A stretch of DNA of 64,000 nucleotides from Hydractinia symbiolongicarpus (GCF_029227915.1 NC_079885.1:19913001-19977000), one strand, 5' to 3'; shown: positions 11,367 through 23,970, counted from the stretch's first letter. Numbers and translations are program-made. Notes: generated by a model not told the origin, from the letters alone.

Positions 11367-11828
11367 CAATGAACAAATACTTCGATCAGATGAAACAGAT
11401 AGTGCTACAACTGCTTATGATTCCTAATGTCACGATAATTGTAAAAGCAACGGTAGTTTTAGTCTTGAAACTGCGTTTACCTGCATAGTCATATCTGGTG
11501 TTAAAAACATTGAAATTGAATTAGCTAACTAGTAAATAGGGATATTTCAGTATGTTTCGTGTCTCCGTGCCGCTATTGGTAATGCGTTTGGCTGTTAACG
11601 GAAAGGTTGGTGGTTCAAGCCCAAACGGGGAAGCGATGAACAAATATGTCTATCAGAAGAATCAGAGAGTGCTATCACTGCCTCTTATTCCTAATGTCAC
11701 GTTATTTGTAAGAGCAACGGTAGTGTTACTCTTGTAGCCATGTTTACTGGCATCATCAGATGTGCTATTAAAAATAAATGAAAGTAAATAAGCCAACTTT
11801 TAAATAGGGAAACTTCAGTAAGTTTCAT

Positions 11829-11845
11829 GTCTCCGTGGCGCAATT

Positions 11846-11878
<33 letters not shown>

Positions 11879-11902
11879 TTGGTTCAAGCCCACCCTGGGA
11901 CG
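11829..11902 (+). tRNA. tRNA-Asn(GTT)-like, type A
   Basis: G51T and G68T remove one T-stem and one acceptor pair. Confidence 0.6.
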
Positions 11903-12364
11903 CAATGAACAAATACTTCGATCAGATGAAACAGATAGTGCTACCACTGCTTATGATTCCTAATGTCACGATAATTGTAAAAGCAACGGTAGTTTTAGTC
12001 TTGAAACTACGTTTACCTGCATAGTCAGATGTGGTGTTAAAAACATTGAAATTGAATTAGCTAACTAGTAAATAGGGATACTTCAGTATGTTTCGTGTCT
12101 TCGTGCGCAATTGGTTAGCGCATTCGGCTGTTAACGGAAAGGTTGATGGTTCAAGCCCACCCGGGGAGGCGATGAACAAATATGTCCATCAGAAGAATCA
12201 GAGAGTGCTATCACTGCCTCTTATTCCTAATGTCACGTTAACTGTAAGAGCAACGGTAGTGTTACTCTTGTAGCCATGTTTACTGGCATCATCAAATGTG
12301 CTATTAAAAATAAATGAAAGTAAATGGGCGAACTTTTAAGTAGGGAAACTTCAGTAAGTTTCAT

Positions 12365-12438
12365 GTCTCCGTGGCGCAATTGGTTAGCACGTTCGGCTGT
12401 TAAACGAAAGGTTGGCGGTTCAAGCCCACCCGGGGACG
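12365..12438 (+). tRNA. tRNA-Asn(GTT)-like, type A, degenerate
   Basis: G25A, C40A, T52C haplotype, as at 4067. Confidence 0.55.
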
Positions 12439-12633
12439 CAATGAACAAATACTTCGATCAGATGAAACAGTTAGTGCTACCACTGCTTATGATTCCCAAT
12501 GTCACGATAATTGTAAAAGCAACGGTAGTTTTAGTCTTGAAACTACGTTTACCTGCATAGTCAGATGTGCTATTAAAAATAAATGAAAGTAAATGAGCCA
12601 ACTTGTAAATAGGGAAACTTTAGTAAGTTTCAT

Positions 12634-12650
12634 GTCTCCGTGGCGCAATT

Positions 12651-12694
<44 letters not shown>

Positions 12695-12707
12695 ACACCA
12701 GGGGACG
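12634..12707 (+). tRNA. tRNA-Asn(GTT)-like, type A, directly after another A
   Basis: C62A and C67A break pairs 54-62 and 7-67. It follows the previous A by 269 bp: the type-A trailer switches straight into a type-B to A spacer. Confidence 0.58.
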
Positions 12708-13169
12708 CAATGTACAAATACTTCGATCAGATGAAACAGATAGTGCTACAACTGCTTATGATTCCTAATGTCACGATAATTGTAAAAGCAACGGTAGTTT
12801 TAGTCTTGAAACTACGTTTACCTGCATAGTCAGATGTGGTGTTAAAAACATTGAAATTGAATTAGCTAACTAGTAAATAGGGATATTTCAGTATGTTTCG
12901 TGTCTCCGTGCCGCAATTGGTTAGCGCGTTCGCCTGTTAACTGAAAGGTTGTTGGTTCAAGCCCACCCGGGGAGGCGATGAACAAATATGTCCATCAGAA
13001 GAATCATAGAGTGATATCAGTGTCTCTTATTCCTAATGTCACGTTAACTGCAAGTGCAACGGTAGTGTTACTCTTGTAGCCATGTTTACTGACATCATGA
13101 GATGTGCTATTAAAATAAATGAAAGTAATTGAGCCAACTTGTAAATAGGGAAACTTCAGTAAGTTTCAT

Positions 13170-13186
13170 GTCTCCGTGGCCCAATT

Positions 13187-13223
<37 letters not shown>

Positions 13224-13243
13224 ATCAAGCCCACCCGGGGACG
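13170..13243 (+). tRNA. tRNA-Asn(GTT), type A
   Basis: G12C removes D-stem pair 12-24; T55A alters the first T-loop base. Confidence 0.6.
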
Positions 13244-13706
13244 CAATGAACAAATGTTTCGATCAGATTAAGCAGCTAGTGCTACCACTGCTTATGATTC
13301 CCAATGTCACGATAATTGTAAAAGCAACGGTAGTTTTAGTCTTGAAATTACGTTTACCTGCATAGTCAGATGTGGTGTTAAAAACATTGAAATTGAATTA
13401 GCTAACTAGTAAACAGGGATACTTCAGTATGTTTCGTGTCTTAGTGCCGCAATTGGTTAGCGCGTTCTGCTGTTAACGGATAGGTTGGTGGTTCAAGCCC
13501 ACCCGGGAAGGCGATGAACATATATGTCCTTTAGAAGAATCAGAGAGTGCTATCACTGCCTCTTATTCCTAATGTCACGTTAACTGTAAGAGCAACGGTA
13601 GTGTTAGTCTTGTAACCATGTTTACTGGCATCATCAGATGTGCTATTAAAAATAAATGAAAGTAAATAAGCCAACTTTTAAATAGGGAATCTTCAGTAAG
13701 TTTCAT

Positions 13707-13723
13707 GTCTCCGTGGCCCAATT

Positions 13724-13780
<57 letters not shown>
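13707..13780 (+). tRNA. tRNA-Asn(GTT), type A
   Basis: G12C only, shared with the copy one dimer upstream. Confidence 0.7.
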
Positions 13781-14013
13781 CAATGAACAAATGCTTCGAT
13801 CAGATGAAACAGTTAGTGCTACCACTGCTTATGATTCCCAATGTCACGATAATTGTAAAAGCAACGGTAGTTTTAGTCTTGAAACTACCTTTACTGCATA
13901 GTCAGATGTGGTGTTAAAAACATTGAAATTGAATTAGCTAACTAGTAAATAGGGATACTTCAGTATGTTTTGTGTCTTCGTGCGCAATTGGTTAGCGCGT
14001 TCGGCTGTTAACG

Positions 14014-14044
<31 letters not shown>

Positions 14045-14241
14045 GGCAATGAACAAATATGTCCATCAGAAGAATCAGAGAGTGCTATCACTGCCTCTTA
14101 TTCCTAATGTCACGTTAACTGTAAGAGCAACGGTAGTGTTACTCTTGTAGCCATGTTTACTGGCATCATCAGATGTGCTATTAAAAATAAATGAAAGTAA
14201 ATGAGCCAACTTGTAAATAGGGAAACTTCAGTAAGTTTCAT

Positions 14242-14258
14242 ATCTCTGTGGCGCAATT

Positions 14259-14315
<57 letters not shown>
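14242..14315 (+). tRNA. tRNA-Asn(GTT), type A
   Basis: G1A removes the terminal acceptor pair; C6T gives a wobble. Confidence 0.65.
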
Positions 14316-14548
14316 CAATGAACAAATACTTCGATCAGATGAAACAGTTAGTGCTACCAGTGCTTATGATTCCCAATGTCACGATAATTGTAAAAGCGAC
14401 GGTAGTTTTAGTCTTGAAACTACGTTTACTGCATAGTCAGATGTTGTGTTAAAAACATTGAAATTGAATTAGCTAACTAGTAAATAGGGATACTTCAGTA
14501 TGTTTCGTGTCTTCGTGCGCAATTGGTTAGCGCGTTCGGCTGTTAACT

Positions 14549-14579
<31 letters not shown>

Positions 14580-14776
14580 GGCGATGAACAAATATGTCCA
14601 TCAGAAGAATCAGAGAGTGCTATCACTGCCTCTTATTCCTAATGTCACGTTAACTGTAAGAGCAACGGTAGTGTTACTCTTGTAGCCATGTTTACTGGCA
14701 TCATCAGATGTGGTATTAAAAATAAATGAAAGTAAATAAGCCAATTTGTAAACAGGGAAACTTCATTAAGTTTCAT

Positions 14777-14799
14777 GTCTCCGTGGCGCAATTGGTTAC

Positions 14800-14850
<51 letters not shown>
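14777..14850 (+). tRNA. tRNA-Asn(GTT), type A
   Basis: G23C removes D-stem pair 13-23. The trailer has an extra T (GATAATATG). Confidence 0.68.
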
Positions 14851-15314
14851 CAATGAACAAATACTTCGATCAGATGAGACAGTTAGTGCTACCACTGCTT
14901 ATGATTCCCAATGTCACGATAATATGTAAAAGCAACGGTAGTTTTAGTCTTGAAACTACGTTTACCTGCATAGTCAGATGTGGTGTTAAAAACATTGAAA
15001 TTGAATTAGCTAACTAGTAAATAGGGATACTTCAGTATGTTTTGTGTCTTAGTGCCGCAATTGGTTAGCGCGTTCGGCTGTTAACGGAAAGGTTGGTGGT
15101 TCAAGCCCACCCGGGAAAGCGATGAACAAATATGTCCATCAGAAGAATCAGAGAGTGCTATCATTGCCTCTTATTCCTAATGTCACGTTAACTGTAAGAG
15201 CAACGGTAGTGTTACTCTTGTAGCCATGTTTACTGGCATCATCAGATGTGCTATTAAAAATAAATGAAAGTAAATGAGCCAACTTGTAAATAGGGAAACT
15301 TCAGTAAGTTTCAT

Positions 15315-15331
15315 GTCTCCGTGGTGCAATT

Positions 15332-15364
<33 letters not shown>

Positions 15365-15388
15365 TTGGTTCAAGCCCACCCGGGGACG
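15315..15388 (+). tRNA. tRNA-Asn(GTT), type A
   Basis: C11T is a tolerated wobble; G51T removes a T-stem pair. Confidence 0.7.
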
Positions 15389-16119
15389 CAATGAACAAAT
15401 ACTTCGATCATATGAAACAGATAGTGCTACCAATGCTTATGATTCCTAATGTCACGATAATTGTAAAAGCAACGGTACTTTTAGTCTTGAAACTACGTTT
15501 ACCTGCATAGTCAGATATGGTGTTCAAAACATTGAAATTGAATTAGCTAACTAGTAAATAGGGATATTTCAGTATGTTTCGTGTCTCCGTGCCGCAATTG
15601 GTAAGGGCGTTCGGCTGTTAACGGAAAGGTTGGTGGTTCAAGCCCAAACGGGGAAGCGATGAACAAATATGTCCATCAGAAGAATCAGAGAGTGCTATCA
15701 CTGCCTCTTATTCCTAATATCACGTTATTTGTAAGAGCAACGGTAGTGTTACTCTTGTAGCCATGTTTACTGGCATCATCAGATGTGCTATTAAAAACAT
15801 TGAAATTGAATTAGGTAACTAGTAAATAGGGATGCTTTAGTATGTTTCGTGTCTCCGTGCCGCAATTGGTTAGCGCGTTCGGCTGTTAACGGAAAGGTTG
15901 GTGGTTCAAACCAACCCGGGCAAGCGATGAACAAATACTTCGATCAGATGAGACAGTTAGTGCTACCACTGCTTATGATTCCCAATGTCACGATAATATG
16001 TAAAAGCAACGGTAGTTTTAGTCTTGAAACTACGTTTACCTGCATAGTCAGATGTGGTGTTAAAAACATTGAAATTGAATTAGCTAACTAGTAAATAGGG
16101 ATACTTCAGTATGTTTTGT

Positions 16120-16136
16120 GTCTTAGTGCCGCAATT

Positions 16137-16193
<57 letters not shown>
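16120..16193 (+). pseudogene. Chimeric tRNA: type-B 5' half, type-A 3' half
   Basis: The first half reads as B (GTCTTAG, CCGC in the D arm), and from the anticodon stem on it is exact type A followed by a type-A trailer. The join lies between the D stem and base 41. The G10C mismatch and C6A remain. Confidence 0.8.
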
Positions 16194-16656
16194 CAAGGAA
16201 TAAATATTTCGATCAGATGAAACAGATAGTGCTACCACTGCTTCTGATTCCTAATGTCACGATAATTGTAAAAGCAACGGTACTTTTAGTCTTTAGCCAT
16301 GTTTACTGGCATCATCAGATGTGCTATTAAAAATAAATAAAAGTAAATAAGCCAACTTTTAAATAGGGATGCTTTAGTATGTTTCGTGTCTCCGTGCCGC
16401 AATTGGTTAGCGCTTTCGGCTGTTAACGGAAAGGTTGGTGGTTCAAACCCACCCGGGGAGGCGATGAACAAATATGTCCATCAGAAGAATCAGAGAGTGC
16501 TATCACTGCCTCTTATTCCTAAAGTCACGTTACCTGTAAGAGCAACGGTAGTGTTACTCTTGTAGCCATGTTTACTGGCATCATCAGATGTGCTATTAAA
16601 AATAGATGAAAGTAAATAAGCCAACTTTTAAATAGGGAAACTTCAGTAAGTTTAAT

Positions 16657-16673
16657 GTCTCCGTGGCGCAATT

Positions 16674-16708
<35 letters not shown>

Positions 16709-16728
16709 AGTTCAAGACCACCCGGACG
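16657..16728 (+). pseudogene. tRNA-Asn(GTT)-like, type A, two-base deletion
   Basis: 72 nt: two G are missing from the 3' acceptor strand, so the acceptor cannot form seven pairs. G53A and C61A also present. The duplicate at 18532 has the full acceptor. Confidence 0.75.
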
Positions 16729-17190
16729 CAATGAACAAATACTTCGATCAGATGAAACAGATAGTGCTACCACTGCTTATGATTCCTAATGTCACGATAA
16801 TTGTAAAAGCAACGGTACTTTTAGTCTTGAAACTACGTTTACCTGCATAGTCAGATGTGGTGTTAAAAACATTGAAATTGAATTAGGTAACTAGTAAATA
16901 GGGATGCTTTAGTATGTTTCGTGTCTTCGTGCCGCAATTGGTTAGCGCGTTCGGCTGTTAACGGAAAGGTTGGTGGTTCAAACCCACCCGGGGAAGCGAT
17001 GAACAAATATGTCCATCAGAAGAATCAGAGAGTGCTATCACTGCCTCTTATTCCTAAAGTCACGTTACCAGTAAGAGCAACGGTAGTGTTACACTTGTAG
17101 CCATGTCTACTGGCATCATCAGATGTGCTATTAAAAATAAATGAAAGTAAATGAGCCAACTTGTAAATAGGGAAACTTCAGTAAATTCAT

Positions 17191-17214
17191 GTCTCCGTGG
17201 CGCAATTGGTTAGT

Positions 17215-17264
<50 letters not shown>
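17191..17264 (+). tRNA. tRNA-Asn(GTT), type A
   Basis: C24T gives a G-U wobble in the D stem; the fold is intact. Confidence 0.83.
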
Positions 17265-17994
17265 CAATGAATAAATACTTCGATCAGATGAAACAGATAG
17301 TGCTACCACTGCTTCTGATTCCTAATGTCACGATAATTGAAAAAGCAACGGTAGTTTTAGTCTTGAAACTACGTTTACCTGCATAGTCAGATATGGTGTT
17401 CAAAACATTGAAATTGAATTAGCTAACTAGTAAATAGGGATATTTCAGTATGTTTCGTGTCTCCGTGCCGCAATTGGTAAGGGCGTTCGGCTGTTAACGG
17501 AAAGGTTGGTGGTTCAAGCCCAAACGGGGAAGCGGTGAACAAATATGTCAATCAGAAGAATCAGAGAGTGCTATCACTGCCTCTTATTCCTAATATCACG
17601 TTATTTGTAAGAGCAACGGTAGTGTTACTCTTGTAGCCATGTTTACTGGCATCATCAGATGTGCTATTAAAAACATTGAAATTGAATTAGGTAACTAGTA
17701 AATAGGGATGCTTTAGTATGTTTCGTGTCTCCGTGCCGCAATTGGTTAGCGCGTTCGGCTGTTAACGGAAAGGTTGGTGGTTCAAACCAACCCGGGCAAG
17801 CGATGAACAAATATGTCCATCAGAAGAATCGGAGAGTGCTATCACTGCCTCTTATTCCTAAAGTCACGTTACCTGTAAGAGCAACGGTAGTGTTACACTT
17901 GTAGCCATGTCTACTGGCATCATCAGATGTGCTATTTGAAATAAATGAAAGTAAATGAGCCAACTTGTAAATAGGGAAACTTCAGTAAATTCAT

Positions 17995-18011
17995 GTCTCC
18001 GTGGCGCAATT

Positions 18012-18068
<57 letters not shown>
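17995..18068 (+). tRNA. tRNA-Asn(GTT), type A, exact consensus
   Basis: Consensus tRNA with trailer CAAGGAATAAAT; the trailer later switches to the type-B end (CTTTAGCCATG) about 100 nt downstream. Confidence 0.88.
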
Positions 18069-18531
18069 CAAGGAATAAATATTTCGATCAGATGAAACAG
18101 ATAGTGCTACCACTGCTTCTGATTCCTAATGTCACGATAATTGTAAAAGCAACGGTACTTTTAGTCTTTAGCCATGTTTACTGGCATCATCAGATGTGCT
18201 ATTAAAAATAAATAAAAGTAAATAAGCCAACTTTTAAATAGGGATGCTTTAGTATGTTTCGTGTCTCCGTGCCGCAATTGGTTAGCGCTTTCGGCTGTTA
18301 ACGGAAAGGTTGGTGGTTCAAACCCACCCGGGGAGGCGATGAACAAATATGTCCATCAGAAGAATCAGAGAGTGCTATCACTGCCTCTTATTCCTAAAGT
18401 CACGTTACCTGTAAGAGCAACGGTAGTGTTACTCTTGTAGCCATGTTTACTGGCATCATCAGATGTGCTATTAAAAATAGATGAAAGTAAATAAGCCAAC
18501 TTTTAAATAGGGAAACTTCAGTAAGTTTAAT

Positions 18532-18548
18532 GTCTCCGTGGCGCAATT

Positions 18549-18583
<35 letters not shown>

Positions 18584-18605
18584 AGTTCAAGACCACCCGG
18601 GGACG
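18532..18605 (+). tRNA. tRNA-Asn(GTT), type A
   Basis: G53A removes pair 53-63; C61A changes the last T-loop base. Confidence 0.65.
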
Positions 18606-19067
18606 CAATGAACAAATACTTCGATCAGATGAAACAGATAGTGCTACCACTGCTTATGATTCCTAATGTCACGATAATTGTAAAAGCAACGGTACTTTTA
18701 GTCTTGAAACTACGTTTACCTGCATAGTCAGATGTGGTGTTAAAAACATTGAAATTGAATTAGGTAACTAGTAAATAGGGATGCTTTAGTATGTTTCGTG
18801 TCTTCGTGCCGCAATTGGTTAGCGCGTTCGGCTGTTAACGGAAAGGTTGGTGGTTCAAACCCACCCGGGGAAGCGATGAACAAATATGTCCATCAGAAGA
18901 ATCAGAGAGTGCTATCACTGCCTCTTATTCCTAAAGTCACCTTACCAGTAAGAGCAACGGTAGTGTTACACTTGTAGCCATGTCTACTGGCATCATCAGA
19001 TGTGCTATTAAAAATAAATGAAAGTAAATGAGCCAACTTGTAAATAGGGAAACTTCAGTAAATTCAT

Positions 19068-19084
19068 GTCTCCGTGGCGCAATT

Positions 19085-19141
<57 letters not shown>
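19068..19141 (+). tRNA. tRNA-Asn(GTT), type A, exact consensus
   Basis: All stems intact; trailer begins CAATGAATAAAT. Confidence 0.9.
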
Positions 19142-19604
19142 CAATGAATAAATACTTCGATCAGATGAAACAGATAGTGCTACCACTGCTTCTGATTCCT
19201 AATGTCACGATAATTGAAAAAGCAACGGTAGTTTTAGTCTTGAAACTACGTTTACCTGCATAGTCAGATGTGCTGTTAAGAACACTGAAATTGAATTAGC
19301 CTACTAGTGAATAGGGATACTTCAGAAAGTTTCGCGTCTCCGTAGCCCAATTTGTTGCCGCGTTCGGCTGTTAACGGAAAGTTTGGTGGTTCAAGCCCAC
19401 CCGGGGAAGCGATGAACAAGTATGTCCATCAGAAAAATCAGAGAGTGCTATCACTGCCTCTTATTCCTAATGTCACGTTAACTGTAAGAGAAACGGTAGT
19501 GTTACTCTTGTAGCCATGTTTACTGGCATCATCAGATGTGCTATTAAAAATAAATGAAAGTAAATAAGCCAACTTTTAAATAGGGAAACTTCAGTAAGTT
19601 TCAT

Positions 19605-19621
19605 GTCTCCGTAGCGCAATT

Positions 19622-19656
<35 letters not shown>

Positions 19657-19678
19657 AGTTCAAGCCCACCCGGGGACG
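19605..19678 (+). tRNA. tRNA-Asn(GTT), type A
   Basis: G9A in the linker; G53A removes one T-stem pair. Confidence 0.68.
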
Positions 19679-20140
19679 CAATGAACAAATACTTCGATCA
19701 GATGAAACAGATAGTGCTACCACTGCTTGTGATTCCTAATGTCACGATAATTGTAAAAGCAACGGTACTTTTAGTCTTGAAACTACGTTTACCTGCATAG
19801 TCAGATGTGGTGTTAAAAACATTGAGATTGAATTAGGTAACTAGTAAATAGGGATGCTTTAGTATGTTTCGTGTCTTCGTGCCGCAATTGGTTAGCGCGT
19901 TCGGCTGTTAACGGAAAGGTTGGTGGTTCAAACCCACCCGGGGAAGCGATGAACAAATATGTCCATCAGAAGAATCAGAGAGTGCTATCACTGCCTCTTA
20001 TTCCTAAAGTCACGTTACCTGTAAGAGCAACGGTAGTGTTACACTTGTAGCCATGTCTACTGGCATCATCAGATGTGCTATTAAAAATAAATGAAAGTAA
20101 ATGAGCCAACTTGTAAATAGGGAAACTTCAGTAAATTCAT

Positions 20141-20157
20141 GTCTCCGTGGCGCAATT

Positions 20158-20214
<57 letters not shown>
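20141..20214 (+). tRNA. tRNA-Asn(GTT), type A, exact consensus
   Basis: Matches the consensus throughout; same trailer subfamily as 19068. Confidence 0.9.
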
Positions 20215-20677
20215 CAATGAATAAATACTTCGATCAGATGAAACAGATAGTGCTACCACTGCTTCTGATTCCTAATGTCACGATAATTGAAAAAGCAACG
20301 GTAGTTTTAGTCTTGAAACTACGTTTACCTGCATAGTCAGATGTGCTGTTAAGAACACTGAAATTGAATTAGCCTACTAGTGAATAGGGATACTTCAGAA
20401 AGTTTCGCGTCTCCGTAGCGAAATTTGTTGCCGCGTTCGGCTGTTAACGGAAAGTTTGGTGGTTCAAGCCCACCCGGGGAAGCGATGAACAAGTATGTCC
20501 ATCAGAAAAATCAGAGAGTGCTATCACTGCCTCTTATTCCTACTGTCACGTTAACTGTAAGAGAAACGGTAGTGTTACTCTTGTAGCCATGTTTACTGGC
20601 ATCATCAGATGTGCTATTAAAAATAAATGAAACTAAATAAGCCAACTTTTAAATAGGGAAACTTCAGTAAGTTTCAT

Positions 20678-20694
20678 GTCTCCGTGGCGCAATT

Positions 20695-20729
<35 letters not shown>

Positions 20730-20751
20730 AGTTCAAGCCCACCCGTGGACG
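20678..20751 (+). tRNA. tRNA-Asn(GTT)-like, type A
   Basis: G53A and G69T remove one T-stem and one acceptor pair. Confidence 0.6.
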
Positions 20752-21213
20752 CAATGAACAAATACTTCGATCAGATGAAACAGATAGTGCTACCACTGCT
20801 TATGATTCCTAATGTCACGATAATTGTAAAAGCAACGGTACTTTTAGTCTTGAAACTACGTTTACCTGCATAGTCAGATGTGGTGTTAAAAACATTGAAA
20901 TTAAATTAGGTAACTAGTAAATAGGGATGCTTTAGTATGTTTCGTGTCTCCGTGCCGCAATTGGTTAGCGCGCTCGGCTGTTAACGGAAAGGTTGGTGGT
21001 TCAAACCCACCCGGGGAAGCGATGAACAAATATGTCCATCAGAAGAATCAGAGAGTGCTATCACTGCCTCTTATTCCTAAAGTCACGTTACCTGTAAGAG
21101 CAACGGTAGTGTTACACTTGTAGCCATGTCTACTGGCATCATCAGATGTGCTATTAAAAATAAATGAAAGTGAATGAGCCAACTTGTAAATAGGGAAACT
21201 TCAGTAAATTCAT

Positions 21214-21230
21214 GTCTCCGTGGCGCAATT

Positions 21231-21287
<57 letters not shown>
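21214..21287 (+). tRNA. tRNA-Asn(GTT), type A, exact consensus
   Basis: Matches the consensus throughout. Confidence 0.9.
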
Positions 21288-21750
21288 CAATGAATAAATA
21301 CTTCGATCAGATGAAACAGATAGTGCTACCACTGCTTCTGATTCCTAATGTCACGATAATTGTAAAAGCAACGGTAGTTTTAGTCTTGAAACTACGTTTA
21401 CCTGCATAGTCAGATGTGCTGTTAAGAACACTGAAATTGAATTAGCCTACTAGTGAATAGGGATACTTCAGAAAGTTTCGCGTCTCCGTAGCGCAATTTG
21501 TTGGCGCCTTCGGCTGTTAACGGAAAGTTTGGTGGTTCAAGCCCACCCGGGAAAGCGATGAACAAGTAAGTCCATCAGAAAAATCAGAGAGTGCTATCAC
21601 TGCCTCTTATTCCTAATGTCACGTTAACTGTAAGAGAAACGGTAGTGTTACTGTTGTAGCCATGTTTACTGGCAACATCAGATGTGCTATTTGAAATAAA
21701 TGAAAGTAAATGAGTCAACTTGTAAATAGGGAAACTTCAGTAAGTTTCAT

Positions 21751-21767
21751 GTCTCCGTGGCGCAATT

Positions 21768-21824
<57 letters not shown>
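21751..21824 (+). tRNA. tRNA-Asn(GTT), type A, exact consensus
   Basis: Matches the consensus; trailer subfamily ACAAATTCTTTGATC. Confidence 0.9.
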
Positions 21825-22287
21825 CAATGAACAAATTCTTTGATCAGATGAAACAGATAGTGCTACCACTGCTTATGATTCCTAATGTCACGATAATTGT
21901 AAAAGCAACGGTAGTTTTAATCTTGAAATTACGTTTACCTGCATAGTCAGATGTGGCGTTAAAAACATTGAAATTGAATTAGCTAACTAATAAATAGGGA
22001 TACTTCAGTATGTTTCGTGTCTCCGTGCTGCAATTGGTTAGCGCGTTTGCCTGTTAACTGAAAGGTTGGTGGTTCACGCCCACCCGGGGAAGCGATGAAC
22101 AAATATGTCCATCAGAAGAATCAGAGAGTGCTATCACTGCCTCTTATTCCTAATGTCACGTTAACTGTAAAAGCAACGGTAGTGTTACTCTTGTAGCCAT
22201 GTTTACTCACATCATCAGATGTTCTATTAAAAATAAATGAAAGTAAATGAGCCAACTTGTAAATAGGGAAACTTCAGTAAGTTTCAT

Positions 22288-22361
22288 GTCTCCGTGGCGC
22301 AATTGGTTAGCGCGTTCGGCTGTCAACCGAATGGTTGGTGGTTCAAGCCCACCCGGGGACG
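22288..22361 (+). tRNA. tRNA-Asn body with GTC (Asp) anticodon
   Basis: T37C makes the loop CTGTCAA, so the anticodon is GTC (Asp codons). A45T in the variable loop. All stems pair. First GTC copy in the array. Confidence 0.75.
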
Positions 22362-22596
22362 CAATGAACAAATACTTCCATCAGATGAAGCAGATATCGC
22401 TACCACTGCTTATGATTCCTAATATCACGATAATTGTAAAAGCAACGATAGTCTTAGTCTTGAAACTACGTTTACCTGCATAGTCAGATATGGTGTTAAA
22501 AACATTGAAATTGAATTAGCTAACTAGTAAATAGGGATACTTCAGTATGTTTCGTGCCTTCGTGTCTCAATTTGTTGGCGCGTTCGGCTGTTAGCG

Positions 22597-22627
<31 letters not shown>

Positions 22628-22824
22628 AGCGATGAACACGTATGTCCATCAGAAAAATCAAAGAGTGCTATCACTGCCTCTTATTCCTAATGTCACGTTA
22701 TTTGTAAGACCAACGGTACTTTTACTCTTGTAGCCTTGTTTACTGGCATCATCAGATGTGCTATTAAAAATAAATGAAAGTAAATAAGCCAACTTTTAAA
22801 TAGGGAAACTTCAGTAAGTTTCAT

Positions 22825-22898
22825 GTCTCCGTGGCGCAATTGGTTAGCGCGTTCGGCTGTTAACCGAAAGTTTGGTAGTTCAAGCCCACCCGGGGACG
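22825..22898 (+). tRNA. tRNA-Asn(GTT), type A
   Basis: G47T in the variable loop; G53A removes pair 53-63. Confidence 0.66.
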
Positions 22899-23360
22899 CA
22901 ATGAACAAATACTTCGATCAGATGAAACAGATAGTGCTACCACTGCTTATGATTCCTAATGTCACGATAATTGTAAAAGCAACGGTACTTTTAGTCTTGA
23001 AACTACGTTTACCTGCATAGTCAGATGTGGTGTTAAAAACATTGAAATTGAATTAGGTAACTAGTAAATAGGGATGCTTTAGTATGTTTCGTGTCTCCGT
23101 GCCGCAATTGGTTAGCGCGTTCGGCTGTTAACGGAAAGGTTGGTGGTTCAAACCCACCCGGGGAAGCCATGAACAAATATGTCCATCAGAAGAATCAGAG
23201 AGTGCTATCACTGCCTCTTATTCCTAAAGTCCTGTTACCTGTAAGAGCAACGGTAGTGTTACACTTGTAGCCATGTCTACTGGCATCATCAGATGTGCTA
23301 TTAAAAATAAATGAAAGTAAATGAGCCAACTTGTAAATAGGGAAACTTTAGTAAATTCAT

Positions 23361-23377
23361 GTCTCCGTGGCGCAATT

Positions 23378-23412
<35 letters not shown>

Positions 23413-23434
23413 AGTTCAAGCCCACCCGGGGACG
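23361..23434 (+). tRNA. tRNA-Asn(GTT), type A
   Basis: G53A removes pair 53-63; otherwise consensus. Confidence 0.7.
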
Positions 23435-23896
23435 CAATGAACAAATACTTCGATCAGATGAAACAGATAGTGCTACCACTGCTTATGATTCCTAATGTCA
23501 CGATAATTGTAAAAGCAACGGTACTTTTAGTCTTGAAACTACGTTTACCTGCATAGTCAGATGTGGTGTTAAAAACATTGAAATTGAACTAGGGAACTAG
23601 TAAATAGGGATGCTTTAGCATGTTTCGTGTCTCCGTGCCGCAATTGGTTAGCGCGTTCGGCTGTTAACGGAAAGGTTGGTGGTTCAAACCCACCCGGGGA
23701 AGCGATGAACAAATATGTCCATCAGAAGAATCAGAGAGTGCTATCACTGCCTCTTATTCCTAAAGTCACGTTACCTGTAAGAGCAACAGTAGTGTTACAC
23801 TTGTAGCCATGTCTACTGGCATCATCAGATGTGCTATTAAAAATAAATGAAAGTAAATGAGCCAACTTGTAAATAGGGAAACTTCAGTAAATTCAT

Positions 23897-23913
23897 GTCT
23901 CCGTGGCGCAATT

Positions 23914-23955
<42 letters not shown>

Positions 23956-23970
23956 ACCCACCCGGGGACG
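23897..23970 (+). tRNA. tRNA-Asn(GTT), type A
   Basis: G60A in the T loop, an allowed position; stems intact. Confidence 0.83.

Larger units (their letters stand above)
11561..16461 (+). pseudogene. Type-B tRNA-Asn-like copies, group 3 (10 copies)
   Basis: Starts: 11561, 12097, 12902, 13438, 13974, 14509, 15046, 15583, 15851, 16388. Copies 11561, 12097, 13974 and 14509 are 73 nt. Copy 14509 has both the re-formed D stem (TGCGC) and CTGAA in the 3' anticodon stem, so all its stems pair except the terminal G1-G73. It is the B copy nearest to a functional fold. Copy 15851 is a B tRNA followed by a type-A trailer. Confidence 0.82.
15500..19260 (+). repeat. Tandem ~1875-bp duplication (7 monomers) with one converted patch
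   Basis: Copies at 15583, 15851, 16388, 16657, 16923 and 17191 match those at 17459, 17727, 18263, 18532, 18800 and 19068. The exception is about 15.94-16.14 kb, where the first block has a type-A trailer and a chimeric tRNA while the second has a type-B trailer and an intact type-A tRNA. Edges are approximate. Confidence 0.75.

Noticed and set aside
22288-22361. Calling the GTC copies genuine tRNA-Asp genes
   Set aside because: The body, including acceptor and variable loop, is tRNA-Asn; only the anticodon base differs, so they are described as Asn bodies with an Asp anticodon.
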